Source: CSP1-4 sp036559965
GTDB lineage: Bacteria; Chloroflexota; Limnocylindria; Limnocylindrales; CSP1-4
Length of the DNA: 27,424 bases
Assembly: GCA_036559965.1 (NCBI GenBank)
Contig: DATBSD010000171.1
Location: 1 to 27,424 of the forward strand
Direction of reading: 5' to 3'
A model generated the notes under the pieces. The model did no database searches and was not told the DNA's origin. It was given only the letters and a program-made list of their open reading frames with translations. The translations under genes and the position numbers were made by a program. Of the stretch, positions 1 to 6,703 are shown in pieces (the first letter of the stretch is position 1; each line of letters begins with the position of its first letter).

Positions 1-167
1 GAGGTCGCCGACGTCACGGCATCCTGCATCTCGGTCGATGCCTTGCGGAACTCTCGCAGCGATCGGCCGAGCGACGCCCCCACCTCGGGCAGGCGCCCCG
101 GGCCGATGACGAGCAGCGCGATGGCGAGGATGAGCAGCAGCTCACCGGGCCCGATGTTGAAGGGCAT
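1..167 (-). CDS. tatA: Sec-independent (Tat) translocase subunit TatA/TatB-like, 5' part only
   Basis: Reading leftward from the ATG at 167 gives 55 codons that run off the window edge. The peptide starts MPFNIGPGELLLILAIALLV, followed by IGPGRLPEVGASLGRSLREFRKASTEM. This is the TatA/TatB pattern: a short periplasmic N-terminus with GPGE, one hydrophobic helix (about residues 8-21), an FGP/IGPxxLPE hinge and an amphipathic helix. TatA/B form the pore or receptor of the twin-arginine export system in the cytoplasmic membrane and move folded proteins. TatA and TatB cannot be separated without the C-terminus. The upstream GGAG is about 14 nt from the ATG, so the ribosome site is poor. A hairpin at 195-214 separates it from pyrF, which suggests its own transcript. 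Confidence 0.9.
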   Translation of the reverse strand, partial: MPFNIGPGELLLILAIALLVIGPGRLPEVGASLGRSLREFRKASTEMQDAVTSAT

Positions 168-194
168 CGTTCGCTTCGACTCCAGTCAGGACCA

Positions 195-214
195 GCTCGG
201 CGACGGCGCCGAGC
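195..214 (-). terminator. Perfect 8-bp hairpin between pyrF and tatA, possible U-less terminator
   Basis: Arms 195-202 (GCTCGGCG) and 207-214 (CGCCGAGC) are exact reverse complements around a 4-nt loop. The hairpin starts 9 nt after the pyrF stop codon and sits in the 56-bp gap before tatA. No T-run follows on either strand, so it is not a classical intrinsic terminator. It could be a U-less hairpin terminator or an RNA-stabilising 3' end; the placement is the main support. Confidence 0.45.
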
Positions 215-223
215 GACCGCCGG

Positions 224-1084
224 TCATGGTAGCACCGAGGTTCGGCGTGCCCACTCGAGCGCGGCCGCCGCCATGGCCTCACCCGGCTCGCCGGCTCCGG
301 TCGCAGCGCCGGCGATGCCGCGTGACACGTTGAGCAGCAGTCCGCCGCCGGGCGTGGTGGCGATCGGCCCGTCCCGCACCGGCCCATCGGCCATGGCGGC
401 AGCCAGATCGCCCCCCTGCCAGCCGATGCCGGGCACCAGGAACGGCAGCGTCGGCGCGATGGCTCGCACGGCGCGCAGCTCTGCCGGTGCCGTGGCGCCG
501 ACGACGAGGCCGACCGTCCCGTGGCGCGCCTGCCAGCCCGCGGCGAGGGCGGCGACGCGCTCATAGAGCGGCTCGCTCGGTCGCCTGCCGTCGGGATCCG
601 CCGCGACCACGAGGTTCTGCAGCTCCCCTGCGCCAGGGTTGCTCGTGCGACACAGGACGTACACGAAGCGATCCTCGCGTTCGAGCAGCGGCGTGATGGC
701 CTCCGCGCCCAGGTATGGGCTGGCCGTCAACGCATGGGCGCCCAGGCCGTCGAAGATGGCCGCCGCGTGGCGGGCCGCGGTCGTGCCGATGTCCCCACGC
801 TTGACATCGGCCACGATCGGCACGTCGCCAGGCAGGCGCCCGAGCAGTCGCTCGAGCGAGGCCAGGCCGGCGGATCCGAAGGCCTCGAAGAACGCGACGT
901 TGGGCTTGACCGCCGCTGCGTACGGCAGGGCGGCCTCGACGAGCAGTGCCGTGAACCGCTCGAGGCCGGCAAGGCCGCTGCCGAAGGACCCTGGGATGGT
1001 CGCCGGGTCGGGATCGACGCCCAGGCAGAGGACCGAGCCCACGGCTCGCGTCCGAGCGCTCAGCAGCTCGAGATAGCCACCCAT
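224..1084 (-). CDS. pyrF: Orotidine 5'-phosphate decarboxylase, type 2 (PyrF)
   Basis: 286 aa. Catalyses the last step of de novo UMP synthesis, decarboxylation of OMP to UMP, in the cytoplasm. The catalytic signature VADVKRGDIG (D93, K95, D98) is intact, an upstream AAVKPNVAFFE segment supplies the conserved K60, and the phosphate-binding PGIG occurs near the C-terminal third. Length and the VDPDP/ASPYLG motifs match the longer type-2 subfamily found in Actinobacteria, Myxococcota and Chloroflexota, not the ~230-residue E. coli type. It starts 21 nt after the stop of the TolB-like gene and is probably the last gene of the secD-secF-recJ run. No clear Shine-Dalgarno precedes the ATG, so translation may depend on coupling. 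No other pyrimidine gene is in the window. Confidence 0.95.
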   Translation of the reverse strand: MGGYLELLSARTRAVGSVLCLGVDPDPATIPGSFGSGLAGLERFTALLVEAALPYAAAVKPNVAFFEAFGSAGLASLERLLGRLPGDVPIVADVKRGDIGTTAARHAAAIFDGLGAHALTASPYLGAEAITPLLEREDRFVYVLCRTSNPGAGELQNLVVAADPDGRRPSEPLYERVAALAAGWQARHGTVGLVVGATAPAELRAVRAIAPTLPFLVPGIGWQGGDLAAAMADGPVRDGPIATTPGGGLLLNVSRGIAGAATGAGEPGEAMAAAALEWARRTSVLP

Positions 1085-1105
1085 CGAGTCAGTGAGCAGC
1101 CAAGG

Positions 1106-2350
1106 TCACGGCGCCGGCGATGCGCTGGCAGACGCCGACGCGTCCGGCGACGGGCTGGCCGGCGTGGGCATGAGCTCGGGAGGGATGAACCAGGCCGGAC
1201 GGGACTCCGGATCGAGGCGCGTGTCGGTCGTCAACGCGATGTCGTCGACGATGGTCGGGACCCCGTCCGCCGCCGTCGGCGCGCCGAGATGGATGAGCCG
1301 CAGGTCCGCGCCGTCGGACGTCAGGTTGAGATAGGCGATGCCCGATCCATCGGGGCTCCACGTCGGCGCGAAGCTGCGGCCGTCGGTCGTCAGCCGCTCG
1401 ACCACGGTCCCGTCGCTGGCGCGGACGATGACCACGTCGCGGCCGTCGCCATCTGTCCTGACCGCCGCCAGGAACGTGCCGTCGGGCGACCACGACGGCT
1501 GGGCCAGGCCGTCACCGGTCACGAAGCGGACCTTCTTGTTGGCGACCGTGTAGACGGCGATGCGCGGTGCACCGACGGCACCGTCGCGGGCGTTGTAGGT
1601 GAACGCGATGCGCTTGCCGTCAGGACTCCAGGCAGGGTCGTTGTGGCCCAGCCCCGGTGCCTGGCGCAGGCCGAGATTGTTCACTCGGCCACCCCCGACG
1701 GGCATGAGGCTGAGACCGACATCGAGGTCGAAGGGGTCGGGTGCGTCGCTGACCATGGCGATCGTCGCGCCATCGGGGCTGATGTCGGGCTGCAACAGCC
1801 AGCTGAAGTAGTAGCGATCGGCCCCGCCATCGAGCTTGTAGAGCCCGCTCTTGATGACCTCGCGGCCGGTGCCGTCGGCGGCGGTGCTGACGATGACGGG
1901 GTAATCCAGCACGTACTCGCTCATCTCGCCCCCGTACGGGATGCGCGTCCGTCGCTCCTTGGTCTCGACGAGCACGATGCCGCTGCCGTCCGGCCGCCAG
2001 GCCGGCATCGCGTCGCTGCCGCCGTCGGTCAGCTGCCGAACATCCCTGTCGCTCATCGACCAGATGTTGCCGTCCTGGGCGAAGAGGATGGTGCCGACGA
2101 ACGGCGGCGGCGCGTCGACCGACGGCTCGGGCGTGAAGATGACGCTCGGGTTCGGCGTCCGCAGCGTGTTGCCCTGCCCGTTGCCTCGGCCGCTGCCGCC
2201 GGAGCCGCCTGGCAGGCCGCCGCCGAAGAGCAGCACGAGGCTGATGCCCGCGATGAGCAGCAGGCCGCCGAGTGCCAGCACGCTCGGGACAGCGGCATGG
2301 TCGGCGATCGACGGCCGGCGGCCGGGCTCCGGCGTGCCCGCTCGGCTCAT
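1106..2350 (-). CDS. Membrane-anchored TolB-like beta-propeller (WD40-like/PD40 repeats) protein
   Basis: 414 aa. The N-terminus has a short cytoplasmic stretch, then one hydrophobic helix (about residues 24-45, VLALGGLLLIAGISLVLLF), then a Gly/Pro-rich linker. The rest is an extracytoplasmic propeller: at least five PD40 blades are visible, with cores such as AWRPDGSGIV, DISPDGATIA, AWSPDGKRIAF, SWSPDGTFLA and TWSPDGSGIAY. The tail is low-complexity Pro/Ser/Ala. The family includes TolB and many surface proteins of unknown ligand, so the precise role is unknown; an envelope-associated binding or sensing function is inferred. The ATG overlaps the recJ stop (ATGA), fixing the start and indicating translational coupling. 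The much longer open frame upstream lies antisense to nothing useful and inside recJ. Confidence 0.85.
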   Translation of the reverse strand: MSRAGTPEPGRRPSIADHAAVPSVLALGGLLLIAGISLVLLFGGGLPGGSGGSGRGNGQGNTLRTPNPSVIFTPEPSVDAPPPFVGTILFAQDGNIWSMSDRDVRQLTDGGSDAMPAWRPDGSGIVLVETKERRTRIPYGGEMSEYVLDYPVIVSTAADGTGREVIKSGLYKLDGGADRYYFSWLLQPDISPDGATIAMVSDAPDPFDLDVGLSLMPVGGGRVNNLGLRQAPGLGHNDPAWSPDGKRIAFTYNARDGAVGAPRIAVYTVANKKVRFVTGDGLAQPSWSPDGTFLAAVRTDGDGRDVVIVRASDGTVVERLTTDGRSFAPTWSPDGSGIAYLNLTSDGADLRLIHLGAPTAADGVPTIVDDIALTTDTRLDPESRPAWFIPPELMPTPASPSPDASASASASPAP

Positions 2351-4089
2351 CCGGCTGCGACCACAGCCGCTGGCGCCGCCAGCCGGGATCCGGTCGGGGC
2401 CGCGTCGAGGACCTCGATCTGGAGCGACTCGTAGCCCCCGAACGACCGGCTCGCCAGGTGGCCGACGACGTCGACGACCGTCTCGGGCGCGATGTCGGCC
2501 AGATCGGCCCGGTCGAAGGCGATGCCGTCGAGCACCTCCCTGCCCTTGCGCAAGGTCAGCTGGGCGTGCCCGCCGCTGGCGAGCCTGGCACGTCCGACGG
2601 TCAGGCCGCTGAAACCGATGAGCGGCCGCGGGTCGCCCGGCCCGAGCGGATCGAGGATGGCGAGCTCGCGGTGCAGCCGATAGTCGACGTCGAGCGCCGG
2701 GACGACGAGGTCGAGCAGATACTCGGGACCGGACGGCGCCGGCGCGGCGGCGGCGAGGTCGAGGATGTGCGCGCGAAACGAGTCGTAGGCGCCGGTCTTG
2801 AGCTCGCAACCGGCCGCCTGGGGGTGACCACCGTGTCGCTCGAGCAACGCGGCACAGGCATCGAAGGCGGCGGCCAGGTCGATGCCGCCGCTGCCGCGTG
2901 CGGACGCTCGCCACGGATCGACGCTCCGAGACACGACGATGGCGGGGACCCCGGAGCGCTCGGCAAGACGCCCGGCGACGAGCCCGATGATGCCGACCGG
3001 CCAGTCACCGACGACGACGATGGCCGGCTCCTCCCCTGACCTCGACACGTCCGAGGCTGCGGCCACGGCTGCGTCGAGCACCTCGGCCGTGACCGCCCGA
3101 CGCTCGCGGTTGGCCGCCTCGAGGCTGGCCGCCAGCGGTCCCGCCTCGGCGGTCGACTCGGCCAGCAGGAGCGCCGACGCGGTCGTGGGGTCGCCCATCC
3201 GGCCGCCGGCGTTGAGGCGCGGTGCGAGGGTGTAGCCGATGGCGTCGAGCGTCACGGCATCCGGCGCGAGGCCGGCCTCGGCCATCAGGGCGGCGATGCC
3301 TGGCCGCGGCGAGGTGCTCAGTCGCGCTAGGCCGAGCCGGGCGATGGCCCGGTTCTCGCCCACGATGGGCGCCATGTCGGCGACCGTCCCGATGACCGCC
3401 AAGTCGGCCAGGTCGAGGGCCGCGGCAGGTCCATCGGCCAGCTCGCCCAGCAACAGCTGCGCGACCTTGAAGGCGACGCCCGTGCCCGCCAGGCGCGGGT
3501 CGGGATAGCGGCTGCCCGGCCGGTGGGGGTTGACGATGGCGACCGCATCCGGCAGCACGTCCGGAACGTGATGGTGGTCGGTCACGAGGACGTCGATGCC
3601 GAGCGCTGCAGCGAGCGCGACCTCGGCGATGCTGGTCGTGCCCGTGTCGACGGTCACGATGAGGCTTCGGCCCTCGGCGCGTGCCCGTTCGACGGCCAGG
3701 CGCGACAGGCCGTGACCCTCGGCCATCCGATCGGGCACGTGCACGGTGGCGTCAAGGCCTAGGCGTCGAAGGGTGAGCGCCAGGATGGTCGAGCCGGTCA
3801 GGCCGTCGGCATCGAAGTCCCCGAACACGAGCACGCGCTCGCCCCGCGCGACGGCGCGTCGCACCCGGTCGGCCAGCCGCTCGGCATCCGGCAGCAGCCA
3901 GGCATCGTGGAGCCCTGCGACCGGCTCGTCGAAGTAGGCGACCAGGTCGGCATCCGACCGATGGCCACGGGCGACGAGCACCTCGAGCGCTCGAGGGCCG
4001 ATGCCACGCGCCTCGGCGGTCGCTCGCATGTCCGCGCTGGCCACGAACGCCGGCCTGCGCCAGTGGTGGGTCGGTCGAAGGTCGGTCAT
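2347..4089 (-). CDS. recJ: Single-stranded-DNA-specific exonuclease RecJ
   Basis: 580 aa. Degrades ssDNA 5' to 3' in recombination, mismatch and base-excision repair. The DHH phosphoesterase core is intact: GDFDADGLTG (D91, D93, D95; Phe replaces the more usual Tyr), VDTGTTS (D148), and the DHH motif TDHHHVPD (D171-H173). NAGGRM follows, the DHHA1 domain carries GGHPQAAG, and a C-terminal OB-type region (about 450-570) ends the protein. Length equals that of ordinary bacterial RecJ. It lies 35 bp after secF and overlaps the TolB-like gene by 4 bp. No Shine-Dalgarno stands at normal distance from the ATG; a GGAGGTGGAG sequence lies about 25-30 nt upstream, within the arm of an inverted repeat (4092-4125). 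Confidence 0.96.
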   Translation of the reverse strand: MTDLRPTHHWRRPAFVASADMRATAEARGIGPRALEVLVARGHRSDADLVAYFDEPVAGLHDAWLLPDAERLADRVRRAVARGERVLVFGDFDADGLTGSTILALTLRRLGLDATVHVPDRMAEGHGLSRLAVERARAEGRSLIVTVDTGTTSIAEVALAAALGIDVLVTDHHHVPDVLPDAVAIVNPHRPGSRYPDPRLAGTGVAFKVAQLLLGELADGPAAALDLADLAVIGTVADMAPIVGENRAIARLGLARLSTSPRPGIAALMAEAGLAPDAVTLDAIGYTLAPRLNAGGRMGDPTTASALLLAESTAEAGPLAASLEAANRERRAVTAEVLDAAVAAASDVSRSGEEPAIVVVGDWPVGIIGLVAGRLAERSGVPAIVVSRSVDPWRASARGSGGIDLAAAFDACAALLERHGGHPQAAGCELKTGAYDSFRAHILDLAAAAPAPSGPEYLLDLVVPALDVDYRLHRELAILDPLGPGDPRPLIGFSGLTVGRARLASGGHAQLTLRKGREVLDGIAFDRADLADIAPETVVDVVGHLASRSFGGYESLQIEVLDAAPTGSRLAAPAAVVAAG

Positions 4090-4091
4090 CG

Positions 4092-4125
4092 AGTGGAGGG
4101 TGCCACGACGGGCTCCACCTCCACT
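4092..4125 (-). repeat. 8-bp inverted repeat in the recJ 5' leader
   Basis: Arms 4092-4099 (AGTGGAGG) and 4118-4125 (CCTCCACT) are perfect reverse complements with an 18-nt loop. They fill the secF-recJ gap. In the recJ mRNA sense, the upstream arm contains GGAGG and the downstream arm abuts the recJ start, so a hairpin would hide the only Shine-Dalgarno-like sequence. It could be a translational control element or chance; there is no T-tract for a terminator. Confidence 0.4.
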
Positions 4126-5231
4126 TATCGGGCCGCGCGCGCGGCCGTCAGCTGGGCCTGTCGGCGCCGGTCGTCGCGCTCGTGCCAGACGACGAGCAGC
4201 GGGCTGGCGTTGAAGATCGAGGAGTACGTGCCCGAGACGATGCCGATGAGCAGCGCGAGCACGAACCAGCGCGTCGCCTCGCCACCGAAGAGGAGCAGCG
4301 CGGTGAGCGTGATGACGACGGTCATCGAGGTGTTGATCGAGCGGCCCAGGGTCTGGAGCAGCGAGTGATTGACGATGGCCGAGAACGGCTCACCGGCATG
4401 GCGGTAGCGGTTCTCGCGGACGCGGTCGAAGACGACGATCGTGTCATGCACGCTGAAGCCGATGACGGTCAGCATGGCGGTCACGAAGAGCGCGTCGATC
4501 TGGACGCGGAAGAAGGTGCCCAGGATGGCGAAGGCGCCGACGACCACGAGCACGTCGTGGAGCAGCGACGCCAGCGCGGTCACGCCCATGCGCACGTCCT
4601 GGAAGCGGAGCGTGATCCAGGCCACGATGCCGAGCGACCCGGCCAGGATGAGGATGAGTGCCTGATTGATGAGGTCACGGGAGACGATCGGCCCGACCAC
4701 GGTCGCCTGACTCACGTCATCGATGGGTCCGAAGGCCGCTTCCAGCGCGGCGGTGATCTCACCGGGATGTCCTTCGGTCGGCAGCGCGATGCCCGTCACG
4801 GCCCCCGGCGTTGGCGACGGCGAGGGCTCCGCCGATGCGCCTGCTGACGGGGAGGCGCCCGGTGACGCCGATGCCCCCGCCGACGAGCTGGGTGCCACGG
4901 AAGGCGCGACGCTCGGTGGCGCCGCCTCGATGAGCCCGATGGGCGGCATGCGCATGAGCACGTACTGGCCGCGTGGCCCATCGGTGATGGCGACCTGCGG
5001 ACCTTCGACGCCGGCGTCGACGAGGACCTGGCGAACGGCCGCCGGGTCCGGGGTCTGGCCGGCGAAATGGACCTCCCAGATCGTGCCACCGGTGTAGTCG
5101 ATCGAGAAGTTGAGACCGATGCGGCCGCCGGTGATGGGCGTCAGGAGGATGAAGATGACACCGGGGATGGTGATGATGGCGCTGAACAGGAAGAACCAGC
5201 GCCGCCGCCCGATGAGATCAAACACGGGCAC
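4125..5231 (-). CDS. secF: Protein translocase subunit SecF
   Basis: 368 aa. With SecD it forms the proton-driven RND-type complex that pulls preproteins through SecYEG at the membrane. The first helix is at about 12-32. The SecF signature SIDYTGGT is at 43-50. The first periplasmic domain follows, and then five C-terminal helices include VGFSVHDTIVVFDRVREN, the conserved SecF TM4 segment. The start ATG lies 14 nt inside the end of secD, so the two are translationally coupled. Odd: residues about 104-144 of the periplasmic domain are a Pro/Ala/Ser/Gly low-complexity insert (4800-4922) that ordinary SecF lacks. The C-terminus is short and positively charged. Confidence 0.96.
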   Translation of the reverse strand: MPVFDLIGRRRWFFLFSAIITIPGVIFILLTPITGGRIGLNFSIDYTGGTIWEVHFAGQTPDPAAVRQVLVDAGVEGPQVAITDGPRGQYVLMRMPPIGLIEAAPPSVAPSVAPSSSAGASASPGASPSAGASAEPSPSPTPGAVTGIALPTEGHPGEITAALEAAFGPIDDVSQATVVGPIVSRDLINQALILILAGSLGIVAWITLRFQDVRMGVTALASLLHDVLVVVGAFAILGTFFRVQIDALFVTAMLTVIGFSVHDTIVVFDRVRENRYRHAGEPFSAIVNHSLLQTLGRSINTSMTVVITLTALLLFGGEATRWFVLALLIGIVSGTYSSIFNASPLLVVWHERDDRRRQAQLTAARAAR

Positions 5232-6591
5232 CGGCCTCGCGCGTCCGGCCGCGCGGCCCGACCGTCACGAACTCGTCCTCGCCGACGCCGTAGAGGCTCG
5301 CGCGGCGCGCCCACGGCTGACGAACGACCCAGCGCAGGATGGTCCGGCTGACGGTGATGGCCGTGAACATCGAGACGAGCACGCCGACGACGAGCACGAG
5401 CGCGAAGCCGCGGATCGCGGCGCTGCCGAAGAAGAACAGGATGGCGGCCGTGATGCAGCTCGACACGTTCGAATCGAGGATCGAGTTCCAGGCTCGATTG
5501 AAGCCGGCCTCGACCGCCGAGTTGATGGCCTTGCCGCTGCGCAGCTCCTCCTTGGTCCGCTCGAAGATGAGGATGTTGGCATCGACGGCCATGCCGACCG
5601 AGAGGATGAAGCCAGCCAAGCCGGCCAGGGTCAGCGTGACCGGGATGAGCCGGAAGATGGCGAGCACGACGATGGCGTAGTAGATGAGCGCAAGGCAGGC
5701 CACGGCGCCCGGCAGGCGGTAGTGGATGAGCATGAACAGGAAGACGAGGCCGATGCCGATGATGCCGGCCAGGATGCTCGCCTGCAGGAACTCGGCGCCG
5801 AGGGTCGCGCTGATGGAGTTGAAGCTCAGCTCGCGGAGAGCGAGCGGCAGGGCGCCGTATTTGAGCGTCGTGACCAGGTTCTGCTGCTCCGAGGTCGTGA
5901 AGCTGCCGCTGATCTGGCCGTTGCCGTCGGTGATGGGCTGCTGGATGACCGGAGCCGAGACGACCTTGCCGTCGAGCACGATGGCGAAGAACTCGTCGAC
6001 GTGCTCGGTCGAATAGTCGCGGAACAGCTGAGCGCCGTCGGACCGAAGCTTGAATTGGACGACGCGCTCACCGGTGTTCGGGTCGACGCCCGGCGCCACA
6101 CCACTCGGATCGATCTGCTCGCCGCCGAAGAGCGGCGCGAGCGTCGGGTCGATGGCCTCACCGGGTCCGGGCACCGGCTGCGTGCCGGGACTCGTTCCGG
6201 TGCCGTAGACCTCGGGCGGGAGGGGCACGAAGTCAAGCCGTCCGGTGGCCCCGATGAGCTGCCGGATCTCCTGCTGCTCGCTGGCGCCGGGGAGGTCGAC
6301 GACGACACGATCCGAGCCCACGGTCTGGACGATGGGTTCGGCGACGCCGGTCGCATTGACGCGGCTCTCGATGATGCCGCGGATGGTCTCCATCTGCTCG
6401 GTCGTCGGCGCGCTGCCGTCCTCGGTGATGGCCTGGTACTCACCCTGGAGACCGCCCTGAAGGTCGAGCCCGAGGCGCGTCTCGGCGTACTGCGGAGCGC
6501 CACCGAACGGGCGCGGAAAGGTCGGCACGAGGTCGACGGCGAGCGCGAGCAGACCGACGGCCACGATGAGGAAGGGAACGAGGCGACGCAT
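5218..6591 (-). CDS. secD: Protein translocase subunit SecD
   Basis: 457 aa. Partner of SecF; its large periplasmic P1 domain is thought to bind emerging preprotein. The N-terminal helix covers residues 4-24, then the hallmark LGLDLQGG (40-47), IESRVNATGVAEPIV, the P1 base LDFVPLPPEVY, and the DGKVVSAPVI strand. Five TM helices follow with the RND signature SVGMAVDANILIFERTKEELRSGK. It is shorter than E. coli SecD (615 aa), typical for Gram-positive and Chloroflexota forms. A Pro/Gly-rich loop at about 133-165 enlarges P1. No Shine-Dalgarno precedes the ATG; instead TATAGT ends 8 nt upstream, suggesting a leaderless message heading the secD-secF-recJ-TolB-like-pyrF transcript. Confidence 0.97.
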   Translation of the reverse strand: MRRLVPFLIVAVGLLALAVDLVPTFPRPFGGAPQYAETRLGLDLQGGLQGEYQAITEDGSAPTTEQMETIRGIIESRVNATGVAEPIVQTVGSDRVVVDLPGASEQQEIRQLIGATGRLDFVPLPPEVYGTGTSPGTQPVPGPGEAIDPTLAPLFGGEQIDPSGVAPGVDPNTGERVVQFKLRSDGAQLFRDYSTEHVDEFFAIVLDGKVVSAPVIQQPITDGNGQISGSFTTSEQQNLVTTLKYGALPLALRELSFNSISATLGAEFLQASILAGIIGIGLVFLFMLIHYRLPGAVACLALIYYAIVVLAIFRLIPVTLTLAGLAGFILSVGMAVDANILIFERTKEELRSGKAINSAVEAGFNRAWNSILDSNVSSCITAAILFFFGSAAIRGFALVLVVGVLVSMFTAITVSRTILRWVVRQPWARRASLYGVGEDEFVTVGPRGRTREAGARV

Positions 6592-6599
6592 CGGCGGGG

Positions 6600-6605
6600 A
6601 CTATA
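6600..6605 (-). promoter_or_regulatory. Predicted secD -10 element (TATAGT), leaderless start
   Basis: TATAGT on the minus strand differs from the TATAAT consensus at one position. It is followed by 8 nt (CCCCGCCG) and then the secD ATG at 6591. Transcription would begin at or within a base or two of the ATG. There is no purine-rich ribosome site in between and no recognisable -35. Confidence 0.6.
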
Positions 6606-6667
6606 TCAGCCAACCCCTGCCCTCGCCGCAGACGCCCCGGACCGTCGCCGCACGGCCATCGACGCGC

Positions 6668-6703
6668 GGTCGTTGGCGGTCGAGGCCGCCGCCGCGACCG
6701 ACC
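6668..6703 (-). terminator. Imperfect GC-rich hairpin after uvrC
   Basis: Immediately after the uvrC TAG (6704-6706) the sequence can fold: inner arms 6675-6679 and 6686-6690 (GGCGG/CCGCC, 6-nt loop) nest inside outer arms 6668-6672 and 6699-6703 (GGTCG/CGACC), with an unpaired asymmetric interior. No T-run follows. It separates uvrC from the secD promoter, so a terminator role is plausible but weakly supported. Confidence 0.3.

Noticed and set aside
521..2434. Long plus-strand open frame (637 codons) opposite pyrF and the TolB-like gene
   Set aside because: Antisense shadow of two convincing genes. The translation is Arg/Asp/Gly/Val-rich with no motif, as expected from high-GC codon structure.
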